DNA of 64,000 bases from assembly GCA_001600055.1 (NCBI GenBank), contig BCIV01000010.1, forward strand, positions 682,001 through 746,000. The letters run 5' to 3'. The stretch comes from Filobasidium wieringae. Taxonomy: Eukaryota > Basidiomycota > Tremellomycetes > Filobasidiales > Filobasidiaceae. Below are positions 1-10,184 of the stretch, one piece after another. The notes under the pieces were generated by a model that saw only the letters and a list, made by a program, of their open reading frames with translations, ran no database searches and was not told where the DNA came from. The first letter of the stretch is position 1. The number at the start of each line of letters is the position of its first letter. The translations under genes were made by a program, and so were the position numbers.

Positions 1-1065
1 AGGGCAAAGGTCGCGGAACGATCAACGGGGACGATATGGATCTCGACGAGGAGTCCACTTCCGCTTCGAACTGGGACAGGTTTGAAACTGTCAATGCTCT
101 ACTCAAAATTGCTGCCGATCACGGACTCGAGGATGAGGGGAGAGAGATATGCCGTGTCAGTCTTTTCGACCGTATTCGAGCCGGAATCTTGAAAACTGAC
201 CATTTGCATCTCCTTTGTTTTCTTTTTGCTCTTTCTGTCCTTTTAAAAGCTGGCCGCTTTGCAACTGCTCGATTTGAAGCTGTACGGCGAGTCGATAGCC
301 TATTGCGTGCATTCGGGAGACAAGAGACTACTGGCTGTCATCGCGGATAGTATGTTAGATATGTATTGTACTGAAGGTGAGTCCAGTACGTGCGATACCA
401 TCAATCTGATGGACTTACACGACCCACCGTCAATAGGAGTCGAGCCTTTCACACGAGCGGTGTCGACGATACCGTCATCCCTTTCTGCCCCACAAGGGAT
501 CTATTACTCACACCCCGAGACGGATCTTCCAGGCGACCAACTCGATTCGAGCAAAAGACCCTTGAAAGCGAGGGAAATGGGTGCCCCGTTGACCTTTGTC
601 ATCAGGTTTTCACAATTTCTCGAAGCATCATCATCTGGCAATAGGGTGGAGGCCGCTCAGATCCTGATGAGTTGTTTCGGCGACTGCATCGTGCCGGAAA
701 GCTTCATGGCAGTGTTAATCATGGACAGTCTTTCCCTGCTTGAAGGTGAGGCGAAGTTGTGTATAGGTGCCTCTCTGCTTTTATTAACGTACCCCTTCCT
801 GACAGACGAAGATATCGTTTTGGATGAGCTCGATACATGTGAGTTACTTCGGAACGTTGACATCGTCGTTGCGGGAGCTAGGACAGCACCAGATCTATAT
901 CTTCGTCGGCTTCGCAAGTCTCAGAGGCAAATTGATCAAGGCAAATCCGTCCAGATCGATGGCGGGAAACAAATCGGCGTAGAAGACTATATCAAGAGGT
1001 TTAATGTCATAAGGCTAGCCGCATCAAGAAATCTAGCTAGAGTCGGCTTGCTAATGAACGTATAG
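1..1065 (+). CDS. NUP85: Nucleoporin Nup85-like, C-terminal part (5' end outside window)
   Basis: The start lies upstream of the window. Exons: <1..155, 250..376, 437..745, 806..1065 (TAG at 1063-1065); introns of 94, 60 and 60 nt. About 282 residues are visible. The protein is alpha-helical. Segments such as AALQLLDLKLYGESIAYC, PLTFVIRFSQFLE and DTCELLRNVDIV followed by a terminal AASRNLARVGLL match the C-terminal helical solenoid of Nup85, a structural subunit of the Y (Nup84/Nup107) complex of the nuclear pore. The splice junctions restore this order in one frame, with a short acidic leader (DMDLDEES) before the first helix. Family assignment is by motif order recognised by eye; another Y-complex or ACE1-type scaffold nucleoporin is the main alternative. 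Confidence 0.72.
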
Positions 1066-1370
1066 ACAAAGCTACTGTAAATCGAGCGAATTCTACAGCT
1101 GCTGCTTAGAAGGGAAGGTTTGAACGACCTTTGATCATGTATCATATCCATATGATTCATGTCACCACTTGCTAATGCATGTACCGTTATCCTGTACCGC
1201 CATGATCAGAAGTAGTAGTAGTAAGTAGACAGCATCTCAAAACCGCAACGTAACTTCCTGTGAGTTACGTAAAGGTCACTCGCCAAACTAGAACGGTGAA
1301 CAGGTACTCACATTTACCCAACGTTACTTACCATTTGACCAAGGATAATTGACCTACACGAACAGCTAAC
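1066..1370. other. Intergenic, NUP85 3' side to DBR1 start
   Basis: AT-rich spacer between two same-strand genes. It should hold the NUP85 3' UTR and the DBR1 promoter. I see no coding sequence or repeat. Confidence 0.6.
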
Positions 1371-3347
1371 ATGCATGTACGTGTTGCTAGATTTCCGCTC
1401 AGCCTGATTCTGCTAAAAACCTTACAACTTGTCTAGATCGCCGTAGAGGGATGCTCACACGGTTGTCTAACCGACATATATTCAACGATAGAAAGGGCCG
1501 AGAAGGAGAAGTCTATCAAGGTCGATCTCTTACTACTATGCGGAGATTTCCAGGTGATTATAATATTACCGTTAGATTCCTTTCGTGTTGCTGACTTGAT
1601 GTGAGCCCAGGCCCTGAGGAATTCCTGTGACTATGATTCTATCGCTATTCCACCTAAATTCAGATCTCTAGGATCTTTTCACGAGTACTACTCTGGAGCA
1701 CGGAAAGCTCCCTGTCTGACTATAGTAATCGGAGGGAATCATGAATGCATGGCGTATATGTGGGAGCTGTAAGTTTACTCGCCGTTTTGGACTGAGAAAG
1801 GGTTAGCCGACACGATCATGTTCCAGGTATCATGGAGGTTGGTTAGCTCCCAACATATATTACCTAGGACATGCAGGTTCTGTCCTCGTGAACGGTCTTC
1901 GTATCTCAGGTGCATCAGGGATCTACAAATCACATGATTATCATAAAGGCCACTACGAAAAAGTTCCCTACGATCGATCCACAGTGCGATCAGCATATCA
2001 TACAAGATCCTATGACATTCATCGATTATCTCAACTCAAGCCTCGCTCCAGCCCGGAAGAGAACCCAGACATCTTCTTGAGTCATGATTGGCCGATTGGT
2101 ATCACTCGATTCGGGGACGAACGATCCCTTCTTCGTAAAAAAGCGTTCTTCACTGAAGAAGTCCAAACCAATACTCTTGGTTCTCCACCCTTGCTAAAGC
2201 TCTTACAAACGATTCATCCGGCTTATTGGTTCGCCGCACACCTACACGTCAAATTTTCCGCCCTTGTGCCGTATACTGGATTGAAGGAGCTGGAGGGGAC
2301 GATGAAGCGGGAGATCCGGGACAAACAGAGCACGGGACAAAGTAAGCAAGAGGTGAAGAACCCGGACGAGATCGTCATGGATGATATGGATTCGGACGCG
2401 GACGAAGAGCCTGCTCTTGCTGTGGCCGCGACGAATCCGGACAAGATCGTTATGAACGATATGGACGATTCTTCGTCAGAATCTAGCCCGCTAAAGTCAG
2501 AGGAGGCGGCCGGCGCTCCAATCGAGAGTGTGGATCGAATCGAGGCTTCGGGATCGGGGAACGTATTGGCGACTGTGAAAGCGGATGACGAAGGTGTCAA
2601 AGAGGTGTTGGAGGAGGTTACACAAGAGGATGATGCGGCGCTGCAGAAGCAGTGGATCGAGACGAGATTTTTGGCGCTCGACAAATGCGGACCCAATCGG
2701 CAATTCATTCAGGTAAGTCTGATCGATCTGGGTCGTTGATGTCGGACTGACCTTGCAAAACGCTCGTACCCCAGTTCTTGGATATCCCTACTCCAGAATC
2801 AGACTCCTCACCCAAACTCGAATTCGACCCAGAATGGCTGGCTATTACCCGTGCATTCCACCCTTGGCTATCTCTTTCCCCAAATCAACGATCATTACCG
2901 AAACAAGAAGAGGGCAGGAGACTTATCGATGAAGCTAGGAAGTGGATACAAGCGAACGTGGTGGAAAGGGAGATGCCCGAGGTGGAAGTACCGATCGAAC
3001 TTGATCCTTCAGCGGATGTGGAGCCGGGTCCGCAGGTGGAATCAAAACCGGAGGATGTGGAAATGAGAGAACCAGAATCGCAGACTTCAACAAATGCTTC
3101 CACGACTACCAGGAAAATACAGTACAAACCTCTCGAAGTGGACGGTGTCCAGGTATTCGCTCCAACCGCTCCTTCGGAACTTGAAGGTCTGGCTATGCCC
3201 GGTAAGCCCTTTCTCGTTCTCATTCGTACTGCTAAGATTTACGCTTCTCCCTTGCGCACAGGTCAATGGTTTACGAATCGTCAGACGGAAGAGTTTTGCA
3301 AATTGATAGGTGTTGAGAACGTTGTCAACCCTATCCCTAAGGCCTAG
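1371..3347 (+). CDS. DBR1: Lariat debranching enzyme Dbr1
   Basis: Six exons: 1371..1376, 1437..1553, 1611..1768, 1827..2712, 2775..3201, 3262..3347; 559 residues. The first exon has only two codons before a GTACGT donor. The product hydrolyses the 2'-5' bond of excised intron lariats in the nucleus. The metallophosphoesterase core is visible: N-terminal [29 protein letters not shown] with [18 protein letters not shown], and [10 protein letters not shown] at the end of the catalytic domain. All are diagnostic of Dbr1. Residues from about 300 to 450 are an acidic low-complexity linker (runs such as [12 protein letters not shown]) that animal Dbr1 lacks. The C-terminal domain ends in [15 protein letters not shown]. 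The exon sum is a multiple of three and the reconstruction is coherent. Confidence 0.95.
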
Positions 3348-4062
3348 TCCTTTGCATCAATGTTATTATTGCGATACAAGCAGGCGAGATACCGACATCG
3401 AACTATCGTCGTTATCAAAAAGAAATCACACAGCAAGCACAAAGACCTGTTATAAGAGGTAACATAAGTTAACAGATATCGAACGGGTGTCATTCTGGTA
3501 TGTTTATTGAATTAAGCAAATTATCTATCGCTGACTCATATGCAGTCCGTGCAAGGGTCCTGATGTTCTTACAAGCTTGAAATCGATTGCTTGAGGCTTT
3601 CCCTTGAAGAGGAACACCACATCAGTCCTGATTCGGATGGGGTTCCTTAATGTGATATCTAACATCAGCTTTGAACGGGATTGCGTTCGACTTCGTAGGG
3701 GGGTGTTGTACCAGTTCTTATGGTTTCTGCACGAGGTCGAGCTCAAGCATTTACGCGACTCGGAAGAGATACTGTCCGACATGCACTTCATAGTTCCAAA
3801 ATGTCCTGATCGGCACCTGTCCCATACATGTGGCTGATAGTCTTGCTGCTAGCTGTTGAAGATATGAAGATCCTGTTGGCATAAAGTGTGCGTCCAGACT
3901 TTCATGATCGTAGATAACTCTGTAATGCCGTTATCGTGTTTCAGGAGAATATCGAACACGCCCTAATAATGCATACTCAAAACGGCAAACAACCTTGAAC
4001 TGTATTCTCCCCTCAAGAACTCGTTTCTGATCTACGTCAGGTCGGGACAGCCCATCCCCACC
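3348..4062. other. Intergenic, DBR1 to SHE9
   Basis: 715 bp between two plus-strand genes. Short open frames exist on both strands (for example 3604-3837 +) but show no recognisable domain or splice logic. Probably the DBR1 terminator and SHE9 promoter; nothing else seen. Confidence 0.5.
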
Positions 4063-5709
4063 ATGCTCAACCTTCTCCCACCCCTCTCCCGAAATGCCCT
4101 AGCAAGCTCGTCCCGACTAATCTCAACCCGCTACATCCATGCAAATCTTCCCCCTCAGGCAGAAGCTAAACCGATTGACAAGGAAGACGAAGAGGTTCAA
4201 CGGATCTTGCGTGAATACGGGGTTGATCCAGATGAGATCGGGGATGAGCGAAGCAAGAGGAAAAAGGAAAGAGATAGGGTGAAGGGAGTGGAAGATTACA
4301 ACGCTTGGAAGGACTGGGACGGGATGGTGGATAGGAAAGACGTAGGGCAGGAGGTCGAGTGGGACGTAAAAAGAGAACGAGGTGGAACCGAGAAGCGACA
4401 AACCGAAACAGCAAGCTCTTCTTCAAATGCAAACGACTCAAAGTCACTCTCGAGGTCGGCTGTAGCAGCATCGGCAACCACTTCCGTACCATCACCCGAC
4501 TCGGTGTCCCCTTCTGCACCGTCACCCTCCTCCCTCCCCCATCCCAACCCTTCACAGAGCCTAGAATCAGCTCTTCAAGCTCGGCTGACCAACCATATCC
4601 AATCCCTTCGCTCCGAGGCTGACTCTCTCCGCCGCACGCTGTCCATCCGTACGGAACATCTCAAGCACAAGGCTTCCGAACGAGCACAAGTCTTGAAACG
4701 AGAAGCAGGGGTTCAGTTCGGGTTGTTAGGCGGAAGGATCAATGGGGTTACTGGGTATGACGAGGTTGAGAAATTGAAAGCGGAGGTTACGGAGAAAGGT
4801 AAGAATCTGCTTGATCGATAGATAGGGGGAAAAGATTCCTGATATCGAATTCCATAACATCTTGCTTCAGAACAAGACATTTCCCGCCTCAGAGCTATTG
4901 CAAGAGAATCTAAACTCGCTTACGATCTAGCCGTTACGACCCGTACGGACTTCCAGCGACAAGTAAATTCCCTCTTGGAACGTAAACATTCATGGACGGA
5001 CACGGACGTTATGGAATTCACTAAACTCGTACGAGCCGATCACAGCTCGAATGCATCTGTCGGTGCGACTCAAGCCGCATTGGCCAAGGCTGAAGAGGAC
5101 GTGGAAAAGGCTTTCGACGCGCTCATGAGGAGTATCTTGAACAGATATCACGAAGAACAGGTGTGGAGCGACAAGATCCGTAGTGTGTCGACATACGGAT
5201 CGCTCATTGTGCTCCTCGTGAACCTGATCGTCTTTTTAGGAGCGATCGTCGTGGTCGAGCCTTGGAAGAGGAGACGGCTCGTAAGGGGGTTGGAGGAGAG
5301 GGTCAAGGGGATGATCGAGGAGGTTCAGGGACGAGTTGGCGGGGATATGGAAGAGATCAAGATCTTGCTGAGTGGGGTTCAAGCGGGTTTGGGAAGGTTG
5401 GCTACAATAGAGGAAAAGGAGTTGAATCTGGTGCCGAAGTGGATCGAGGACGAGATCGTATCTGCATCAATCGCAACAACTTCACTGCCGACGGAGCCGA
5501 CCCTAACTATACACCCTAGCCCTCATCACACTCTCATGTCACCGTCGATCATCTCTAGCATCAGCGCGAACCTATCCCGACTCTCCCCCTCGACTAGCTT
5601 GTTACTGCAGCGAACGGACCCCCATCATGTAGATCTGGCTGTCACTGCTACCGCAAGCGTGTTGTTGGGTGGACTCCTCACAGGTGCAATGATGTATTGT
5701 AGATCGTAA
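4063..5709 (+). CDS. SHE9: Mitochondrial inner membrane protein She9/Mdm33
   Basis: Two exons, 4063..4798 and 4871..5709; 524 residues. The N-terminus (MLNLLPPLSRNALASSSRL, then STRYIHA) looks like a cleavable mitochondrial presequence. A disordered Ser-rich stretch follows, then coiled coil from about residue 165 (LQARLTNHIQSLRSEADSLR) through KAEVTEKEQDISRLRAIARE and ERKHSWTDTDVMEFTKLVR. The last two are hallmarks of the She9/Mdm33 family, which acts in inner-membrane fission and mitochondrial shape. A transmembrane segment (YGSLIVLLVNLIVFLGAIV, about 357-378) is followed by VEPWKRRR. A second hydrophobic segment lies at the C-terminus (SVLLGGLLTGAMMY). The length suits the family. Confidence 0.87.
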
Positions 5710-5784
5710 TCCAATACTATCATATGAATCTGGTTATGGTCATCAGGACGGGTTATAATACAGACTGAACTTTCTTCCCTTCAA

Positions 5785-6412
5785 TCAAGGTACGTTCACC
5801 CGACTCTCACTGCCCGTTACAGCTCCCTCAATTCCGCCGACGTCCGAATTCGATTCAGGAGTATACACCTTGAGAACGTTGGTTGCCCATGGGTTGACGG
5901 AACCGGTAGTGATCTTGAGTCGTTCTAATCGTCGATCACGGAAGGTGTTTTTCGGTAACATGCCTGATACGGCTTTCCGTATGATCTGCCACAGTGTCGA
6001 TATCAGCGTCAAGTAAGCTAGAGTCAACACGGATGACTCACATCCTCCCCCTTCCTCTCCCTTAGTCGGGTAATAGGAACCTCCTTCAAACCTCCCATGA
6101 ATCCAGAGTAACGCCTATAAACTTTATCCGTCCCTTTCTTCCCACTTAGATGTACCTGCGCAGCGTTCGTGACGGTCACATAATCACCGGCATCGACCGC
6201 AGGGTTGTAGGTGGGTTTGTTCTTCCCCATCAGGACGTATGCGATACGGGAGGCTAGTTGACCAAGGGTTCGACCGGAGGCATCGACCTGGTGCCATTGC
6301 CGAGTGAATGCGAGTGCGGTCTGTAGTAGAAACAGGAGGTAGGTCGACTTGTGTTCAACGCGAGTTTCAATCAGCTTACAGCCTAGCTTACCTTTCCTTT
6401 GTTTGAGGCCAT
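5785..6412 (-). CDS. MRPL23: Mitochondrial large-subunit ribosomal protein uL13m
   Basis: Minus strand, three exons: 6392..6412, 6042..6320, 5785..5985; 166 residues. The first exon is seven codons (MASNKGK). The spliced product continues TALAFTRQWHQVDASGRTLG, then QLASRIAYVLMGKNKPTYNP, YRRYSGFMGGLKEVP and IIRKAVSGMLPKN. This is the full L13 domain with the N-terminal extension of mitochondrial forms. It belongs to the mitoribosomal large subunit. It converges with SHE9 (75 bp apart) and diverges from PUB1. An open frame runs upstream of this ATG, but the Thr-Ala-Leu-Ala-Phe junction after a short leader is usual for the family, so I keep the inner start. Confidence 0.92.
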
Positions 6413-6928
6413 GATGATGTGCTTGTGTTTTGATTTAGCTGATGTGGTCACGGACGCTACAACGATTCGATAACGATTAGCAGATGTCGAGCATGTCGAG
6501 ATTGATATTATTGGAAGGTATTCTACAAGTCCCAGCTCTAGTAAAACACCCTCGGCGACGAGTCCATGCTCACGTTCTGAATCTGAATCACAGCCTCTCG
6601 AGCTTTGTTCATATCGGCAAACATTCCTTCGACCTCGATCCCGAACCAAGTCCATCTACTCTGTATCGCTTCTGCCCTACTCTCAAGTCTCAAGTCTCAA
6701 TCTCTCTCTCTCTCTATCTTTTTATCCTCGCTCTATTCCGGGATTCATCTTTGGTGTTTTGGTCAACTTTGCTTTCGTCTATCTATCTGTTCGATCCGTT
6801 CCCTTACGACCTTGCATACCCCAAACAAACGATCCGATCGACGTGATTCAACATATACATAACTCCCTTACAACCACCACAAAATACAACGCATCTATTA
6901 CCAACTTTCAATAAATCAACGATAAACG
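6413..6928. promoter_or_regulatory. Divergent promoter region uL13m / PUB1
   Basis: 516 bp between divergent starts. It contains a CT-dinucleotide tract near 6700-6715 and, just before the PUB1 start, an A-rich, C-rich leader without G runs, as expected for a 5' UTR. No TATA box is obvious. Confidence 0.5.
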
Positions 6929-8987
6929 ATGTCTCAAGGTCAATCACCAGCCCCTACCGGTACTCCCGTCGCGGGAATGGTTAGTCCGGCGGGAGGTGCA
7001 GGAATGGCGAGTCCTTATGGAATGCAGCAGGGCATGTCGATGGGAGGAAGCTTGGCTGCTCTAGGAGTCGATAGTACTGGGGTGAGTTGAATGTTTTTGT
7101 TCCACAACGCGAACTTTGACCAGAAATTTCTGGTCAGAGTTTCGATATGTTGAATACCTAAGCCCGGACGCGCAGTCCACGAGGACCGATTGCGGCGATT
7201 CAATTCGTACTTTCATCTACCTCGATGGCTGTGCGGACTTAAGCTTTGGCACTCGAGGCCAAGGATGGCTACGCTCGTTGCATCGAACCTGATAGCTGAT
7301 AATGACTTTTCCTGCCCCTACCTCTGTTCGACCCCTTTAGCAACAACGACGAGCGCATCTTTACGTCGGCAACCTTTCTCCTCGAGTGACTGAATACAGT
7401 GAGCATGACCTCTACTTCTTCGATCGCTTTCCCGAACAAGTACTGACCACAGAACGTATCGTCTCGGGGTCTACAGTGCTCACCGAAATCTTCGCCGTTG
7501 CCGGACCAGTAGCAGCAGCCAAAATCATCCCAGACCGTAATTTCCAGCACGGTGGTCTCAACTACGGTTTCGTTGAGTACTCCGACATTCGAGCTGCTGA
7601 ACAAGCTTTACAAACTCTCAACGGCCGAAAAATCTTCGATACGGAAATCAGAGTGAACTGGGCTTATCAAAACAACGGCACCGGTGCTCCCGGAGCGATG
7701 CCCGGAATGCCAATGGGGATGAAGGAGGATACGCACAATCATTTCCACGTCTTTGTCGGGGATCTCAGTCCAGAAGTAAACGACGAGGCGCTCAGCAAGG
7801 CGTTCGGTGCGTTCCCAACCATGAGCGAAGCGAGGGTAATGTGGGATATGAACTCTGGAAAGAGTAGAGGATATGGATTCTTGGCTTTCAGGTAAGCGAT
7901 CGTCATTACCAAAAAGGCTTCCTCCCTGCTCGATTTTGGCGATACTCAAACAGAGTATCGTGGGGCTAAAAGGCTTTGGCCAAATTATTACGCAATGAAG
8001 ACTGTTGCCGACCCGAGTTCTGCTTAGTAAGCTGACTCTGTCGAATACCTTGTGATCACAGGGACAAGGCGGATGCTGAACAAGCTATCTCTACTATGAA
8101 CGGTGAATGGCTTGGTTCTCGTGCGATCCGAGTCAACTGGGCCAACCAGAAGACTCAGACGGGTGGTACCAGGGTTGGAGGATTCGGAGGAACTGCACCC
8201 GCCCCTTCCAACTTTTCCGGTGGATCTTTGGACTATGATACCGTCGCTACTCAAACTCCCGGTTTCAACTCGACCGTCTACGTCGGTAACCTTATCCCTT
8301 ACTCGACTCAGGCGGATCTTATCCCCCTCTTCCAAGGGTACGGATATATCGTGGAGATCAGGATGCAGGCCGATAGGGGTTTCGCTTTTGTCAAGCTTGA
8401 TACACACGAACATGCTGCTCAGGCGATCGTCAACCTGCAAAACTACCCGGTCCATGGAAGACCTATCAAGTGTTCGTGGGGCAAAGATAGGGAAGGAGGT
8501 GGTCCGGTTGGTGCACCTGGAGCCGTTCCTGCTGTACCCGGTGTCGTGCAGCAACCGGGAATGGGCATGATGGGAGGATACCCTACCATGGTGAGCGCAG
8601 ACGACCGCCGTGGTACAAGTCGCTTATGCTGATTCATCTCGTCTTGCGTCGGTCACTCAGATGTACGGAATGCAACCAAACGCTTACGCTCAGTATGCCG
8701 GTTACCCTGGGTATCAGGCTTACGGACAGCCAGCGGTCGCTGGTGTCGCTGCCGCAGCTTCTCCTCAGCAGGTGAGTACCCTTGCTATCGTTCTTGTTTT
8801 CCTTCTGTTGACGGGTTTACGGTTTGCAGGCTGCGTATTGGCAAACTCAACAAGGAGCTGGACAATGGGGCGCCTATTACGGTGGTCAGCCTGGTAGGTC
8901 GCCGCTCGCTATGACGCATTTATAATCCCCTTTACTGACGGACAACTTTATGGTCCTACAGGTGGCCCCGCTGGGCAATCCAGTTGA
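6929..8987 (+). CDS. PUB1: Three-RRM poly(U)/poly(A)-binding protein, Pub1/TIA-1 family
   Basis: Seven exons: 6929..7081, 7341..7398, 7477..7891, 8062..8590, 8661..8771, 8830..8893, 8962..8987; 451 residues. A Gly/Met/Pro-rich leader precedes three RNA-recognition motifs. RRM1 has RNP2 LYVGNL and RNP1 NYGFVEY. RRM2 has VFVGDLSPEVND and RGYGFLAF. RRM3 has VYVGNLIPYSTQADL and RGFAFVKL followed by PIKCSWGK. The tail is Gly/Gln/Tyr/Ala-rich (repeated QYAGYPGYQAYG-type sequence, then WQTQQGAGQWG). Domain order and RRM3 sequence match Pub1/TIA-1, which binds AU/U-rich mRNA and enters stress granules. The first intron is unusually long here (259 nt) and splits RRM1 from the leader. Confidence 0.94.
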
Positions 8988-9350
8988 GCATATGTGAACA
9001 GATAGAGAACGAGTCGTTGAGATCGACAGGTGTACATGAGCTATCTCATGCATATTTGGACAATACATACATCATATTATCTACTCGCGCTACTCGCCTG
9101 TTCCCCACATTGGGGGTATTACATTTAATCGATTAGCCAACCAAATTATTTGGTTGGGAATCAATCCAATTCTCGTTCGCAGTGAATATTTCTCGAAGTC
9201 AGGTCAAGAAGTCAGGTCAATTTCATCGATCAAGTCTATGTCATGCTATAATATACAGTTGGAGAGCCGGGTCATTTACCAAATCAACTACGCATCTACT
9301 ATCCCTTTGAAAGCGTCCCGTAAGCATACAAATTCAGTAAGTTATCAATC
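8988..9350. other. PUB1 3' flank
   Basis: AT-rich sequence with the likely PUB1 3' UTR and terminator. A short inverted pair (AACCAAATTATTTGGTT, about 9139-9155) could form a hairpin. No gene seen. Confidence 0.45.
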
Positions 9351-9354
9351 GAGA

Positions 9355-9817
9355 AGGACGTACACGAGGGTGAGCGAGAGACCGAATCGGCGAGAGCGCA
9401 TCGAGGAGAGCGATTCGAGGAGGGCGAGCCGAGGAGAGAGACCGAGGAGAGGAGACCGAAGAGAGGAGACCGAGGAGAGGAGATCGAGGAGAGAACGAAT
9501 TGGAGATCGAACAGAGGACCGAGGGATCGAGGACGAGGTTGGATCGAAAAGAGCGAATCGAGGATCGAAGAGAGGAAACCGAGGATCGAAGAGAGGAACC
9601 GAGGACCGAAGAGAGGAAACCGAGGATCGAAGAGAGGAACCGAGGACCGAAGAGAAGGACCGAGGACCGAAGAGAGGAACCCAGGAATCAAGAAATCAAG
9701 GACGAGAGCGAATTGAGGACCGAAGAGAGGAACCGAGGACGAGGGCGAACCGAGGACCGAAGAGAGGAGAGCGGATCGAGGACGAGAGAGAACCGAGAAC
9801 CGAAGAGAGAAGAGAAG

Positions 9818-9855
<38 letters not shown>

Positions 9856-9885
9856 CGCACGCGAGGTCTCTCTCTCTGTTGGATT
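9355..9885. repeat. Degenerate GA-rich tandem repeat (polypurine tract on + strand)
   Basis: About 530 bp almost wholly of purines plus C on the plus strand. It is built from imperfect units of the type GAGAGGAACCGAGGACCGAA (about 20-21 bp), degrading into pure GAGAGA at 9818-9875. All plus-strand frames stay open, giving Arg/Glu-rich conceptual proteins, as expected from a stop-poor repeat, so I do not call a gene. The minus strand is the matching polypyrimidine tract and lies directly downstream of the modular-exon gene. Confidence 0.85.
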
Positions 9886-9960
9886 AACTTTATAGTGCAT
9901 CCCGGTACACTGTCGTGGGGTTGGAGAAGAGAGTCGGTTCGGTAGCTCGTTCATGTAAAT

Positions 9961-10180
9961 CCTCGTTCCTGTAAGTCCTCGTAGATTCCCGTTCCCGTGG
10001 ATCCTCGTTCCTGTAAGTCCTCGTAGATTCCCGTTCCCGTGGATCCTCGTTCCTGTAAGTCCTCGTAGATTCCCGTTCCCATTGATTCCCGTTCCCGTGA
10101 ATCCTCGTTGTTCCTGTAAGTCCTCTTAAATTCCCGTTCCCGTTGATTCCCGTTCCTGTAGATCCTCGTAGATCTTCCTT
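9961..10180 (-). repeat. 42-bp tandem repeats behind the modular-exon gene
   Basis: On the plus strand GTAAGTCCTCGTAGATTCCC starts at 9971, 10013 and 10055, an exact 42-bp period, with diverged copies up to about 10180. Because 42 is divisible by three, every frame stays periodic and open. Read on the minus strand in the frame of the preceding exon, the unit encodes a 14-residue repeat of the type ERGSTGTGIYEDLQ. Confidence 0.9.
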
Positions 10181-10184
10181 CAGC

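Noticed and set aside
9154..9945. 263-codon plus-strand open frame rich in Arg/Glu
   Set aside because: All frames are open because the GA-rich repeat lacks stop codons; the translation is pure repeat with no start context or splice logic.
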